From the NCBI GenBank assembly GCA_038253825.1, contig JBBSGT010000068.1, positions 1 to 5,782 on the forward strand: 5,782 bases of DNA, in the 5' to 3' direction. Source of the stretch: JACDET01 sp038253825. Its GTDB lineage: Bacteria > Patescibacteriota > Microgenomatia > Levybacterales > UBA12049. A model generated the notes under the pieces. It had not been told where the DNA came from. It ran no database searches and was given only the letters and a program-made list of their open reading frames with translations. The position numbers were made by a program, and so were the translations under genes. Each line of letters opens with the position of its first letter. Within the stretch, counting starts at the first letter, position 1. Below are positions 4,899 to 5,782 of this stretch, piece by piece.

Positions 4899-5417
4899 TT
4901 ATTTATGTATCGAAACATGCCTTTGTAAAAAGCCGCCGAGTAAAGCAGATAAGAGAAAGATACCGATGAGATAAAAATTAGCATTACCGGAGACAAATGA
5001 TATCGGATAACTCAGAATATTATAATTTCCCTCAACCGTCTGGTGAAAAGAAAATAAGCTCACAAAAATGCTCGGGAACACTGCACTAATCCATGGTAAA
5101 TTTTTTGCAATTTTAGTTACAGTTGCACCAGAGATTATAAATAGCAGTATCATTAATACATACTCTATTCCTGATATAACACCAGCCGCAGAAACGGACA
5201 TAATTACGTTTTGCATGGTATGTAATGGAATATAATCGAAGCTATGAACATAGAGCAATTTTGTATAAGCGCTTTCATAATAGGTTTGATCGATATACCC
5301 TCGAAGAAAAAGTCCACCGTAAGCTAATACAAACGATCCGATATAGAGGAGAAGCAGTCCAGCAATAAACGCCCAAACTATTCGCTTCTTTATACTTGTT
5401 TCTTTTTTATTCTGCAT
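4899..5417 (-). CDS. Uncharacterised multi-spanning membrane protein
   Basis: I do not recognise this 172-residue protein. After a short basic N-terminus (KK and KKR within the first 12 residues) it shows about four or five hydrophobic segments: roughly 13-38, 70-98 (long, interrupted by small residues), 107-125 and 145-164, with a polar loop at 39-66 and another at 126-144. The positive N-terminus predicts that end inside the cell. No catalytic motif, signal peptidase site or lipobox is seen. It lies upstream of tRNA-Val in the same direction and has its own promoter, so it is not necessarily an operon partner of the DUF2061 gene 44 bases upstream. It probably belongs to the chromosomal backbone right of the island. 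ATG 5417 is chosen because it follows a -10 box directly; there is no Shine-Dalgarno. Confidence 0.75.
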   Translation of the reverse strand: MQNKKETSIKKRIVWAFIAGLLLLYIGSFVLAYGGLFLRGYIDQTYYESAYTKLLYVHSFDYIPLHTMQNVIMSVSAAGVISGIEYVLMILLFIISGATVTKIAKNLPWISAVFPSIFVSLFSFHQTVEGNYNILSYPISFVSGNANFYLIGIFLLSALLGGFLQRHVSIHK

Positions 5418-5422
5418 ACTAC

Positions 5423-5452
5423 AATGTAGAAGATAATGATGAGTACTGTCAA
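5423..5452 (-). promoter_or_regulatory. Promoter of the membrane protein gene, predicting a leaderless mRNA
   Basis: On the minus strand TTGACA (5452-5447, perfect consensus) and TACATT (5428-5423) are 18 bases apart. Five bases follow before the ATG at 5417, so transcription should start at or inside the start codon region. It fills the gap between the two membrane protein genes. Confidence 0.5.
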
Positions 5453-5461
5453 TGAGGAATG

Positions 5462-5782
5462 CTATTTATTTTTCTTCGTCTTTACTCTCCCCCAGACGAT
5501 ATTCTCCCATAACCTTTCATGAAAATAGTAAAGAATGAGGTTAATAAGTCCTGTCAATCCACCTACACCAAGTGCGATATCCCACTTATGCGTAAAGATA
5601 ACAACACCAAGTGCGGTGATGATGGTAGCAACTATTCGCCAGGTATAGCCAGCGAAAAACAGAATGGCATATTTTATTGAAGAGTAATTTTCATACAGCT
5701 GTGCATGAAAAAATGTGGCAGATATGCTAAAGTGGCTGCTCACTGCCATGATAAAACTTGCCCTGTCCACTGATGAAGTTTC
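5462..5782 (-). CDS. DUF2061-type membrane protein (start uncertain, possibly beyond the window)
   Basis: The C-terminal 70 residues match the layout of the small DUF2061 membrane proteins: a first hydrophobic helix containing W-R (YTWRIVATIITALGVVIFT, 42-60 counted from GTG 5770), a short loop (HKWDIALGVGG), a second helix, and the typical end YYFHERLWENIVWGR (81-95) with a basic tail. The family's function is not established; members sit in the inner membrane with two helices. The N-terminal 30 residues are not typical. The frame is open to the window edge: GTG 5770 and ATG 5749 are possible starts, but neither has a promoter or Shine-Dalgarno nearby, so the gene may begin outside. An N-terminal extension or fusion is possible. 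The frame is intact and ends with TAG. Confidence 0.7.
   Translation of the reverse strand, partial: ETSSVDRASFIMAVSSHFSISATFFHAQLYENYSSIKYAILFFAGYTWRIVATIITALGVVIFTHKWDIALGVGGLTGLINLILYYFHERLWENIVWGRVKTKKNK

Noticed and set aside
1..5782. CRISPR array or other tandem repeat
   Set aside because: No regularly spaced repeats are visible; the only notable repeat is the single 15-bp pair.

Overview
The window looks like part of a bacterial chromosome with low to moderate GC. It contains a small, decaying accessory island bracketed by two minus-strand tRNA genes. A member of the Patescibacteria (CPR) is my best guess: the large serine recombinase resembles sequences I associate with that group, both tRNA genes lack an encoded CCA, the genes are compact, and no convincing Shine-Dalgarno sites are visible. 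This placement is an inference and is not proven by the window. The stop codons used at gene ends fit the standard bacterial code.

Layout: (1) 1-212, C-terminal end of a probable PfkB-type sugar kinase, plus strand. (2) 217-289, tRNA-Phe(GAA), minus. (3) 517-1539, an aminoglycoside-phosphotransferase-like kinase split by one in-frame TAG. (4) 1540-1805, mostly gene debris, including a short orphan reading frame at 1667-1798. (5) 1806-2379, an intact minus-strand RelB/DinJ-like antitoxin and YafQ/RelE-like toxin pair. (6) 2533-3096, a small ORF carrying a Fic-inhibitory motif, then the N-terminal part of a Fic protein that ends before its catalytic loop. (7) 3142-4766, a large serine recombinase with a frameshift and no visible catalytic serine; its stop codon lies inside tRNA-Val. 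(8) 4756-4829, tRNA-Val(TAC), minus. (9) 4899-5417 and 5462 to the right edge, a four-helix membrane protein and a DUF2061 membrane protein, both minus.

The recombinase abuts the 3' end of tRNA-Val, as expected for an element integrated at a tRNA gene. Inside the island the kinase, the Fic gene and the recombinase are all broken, while the type II toxin-antitoxin pair is intact with a recognisable promoter and operator-like palindrome. That pair may be the only functional cargo left and could help retain the remnant.

A second pattern concerns expression. Four promoter-proximal genes (starts at 517, 2379, 2533 and 5417) have a -10 box only 5 to 7 bases before the ATG and no Shine-Dalgarno sequence, which predicts leaderless or almost leaderless mRNAs.
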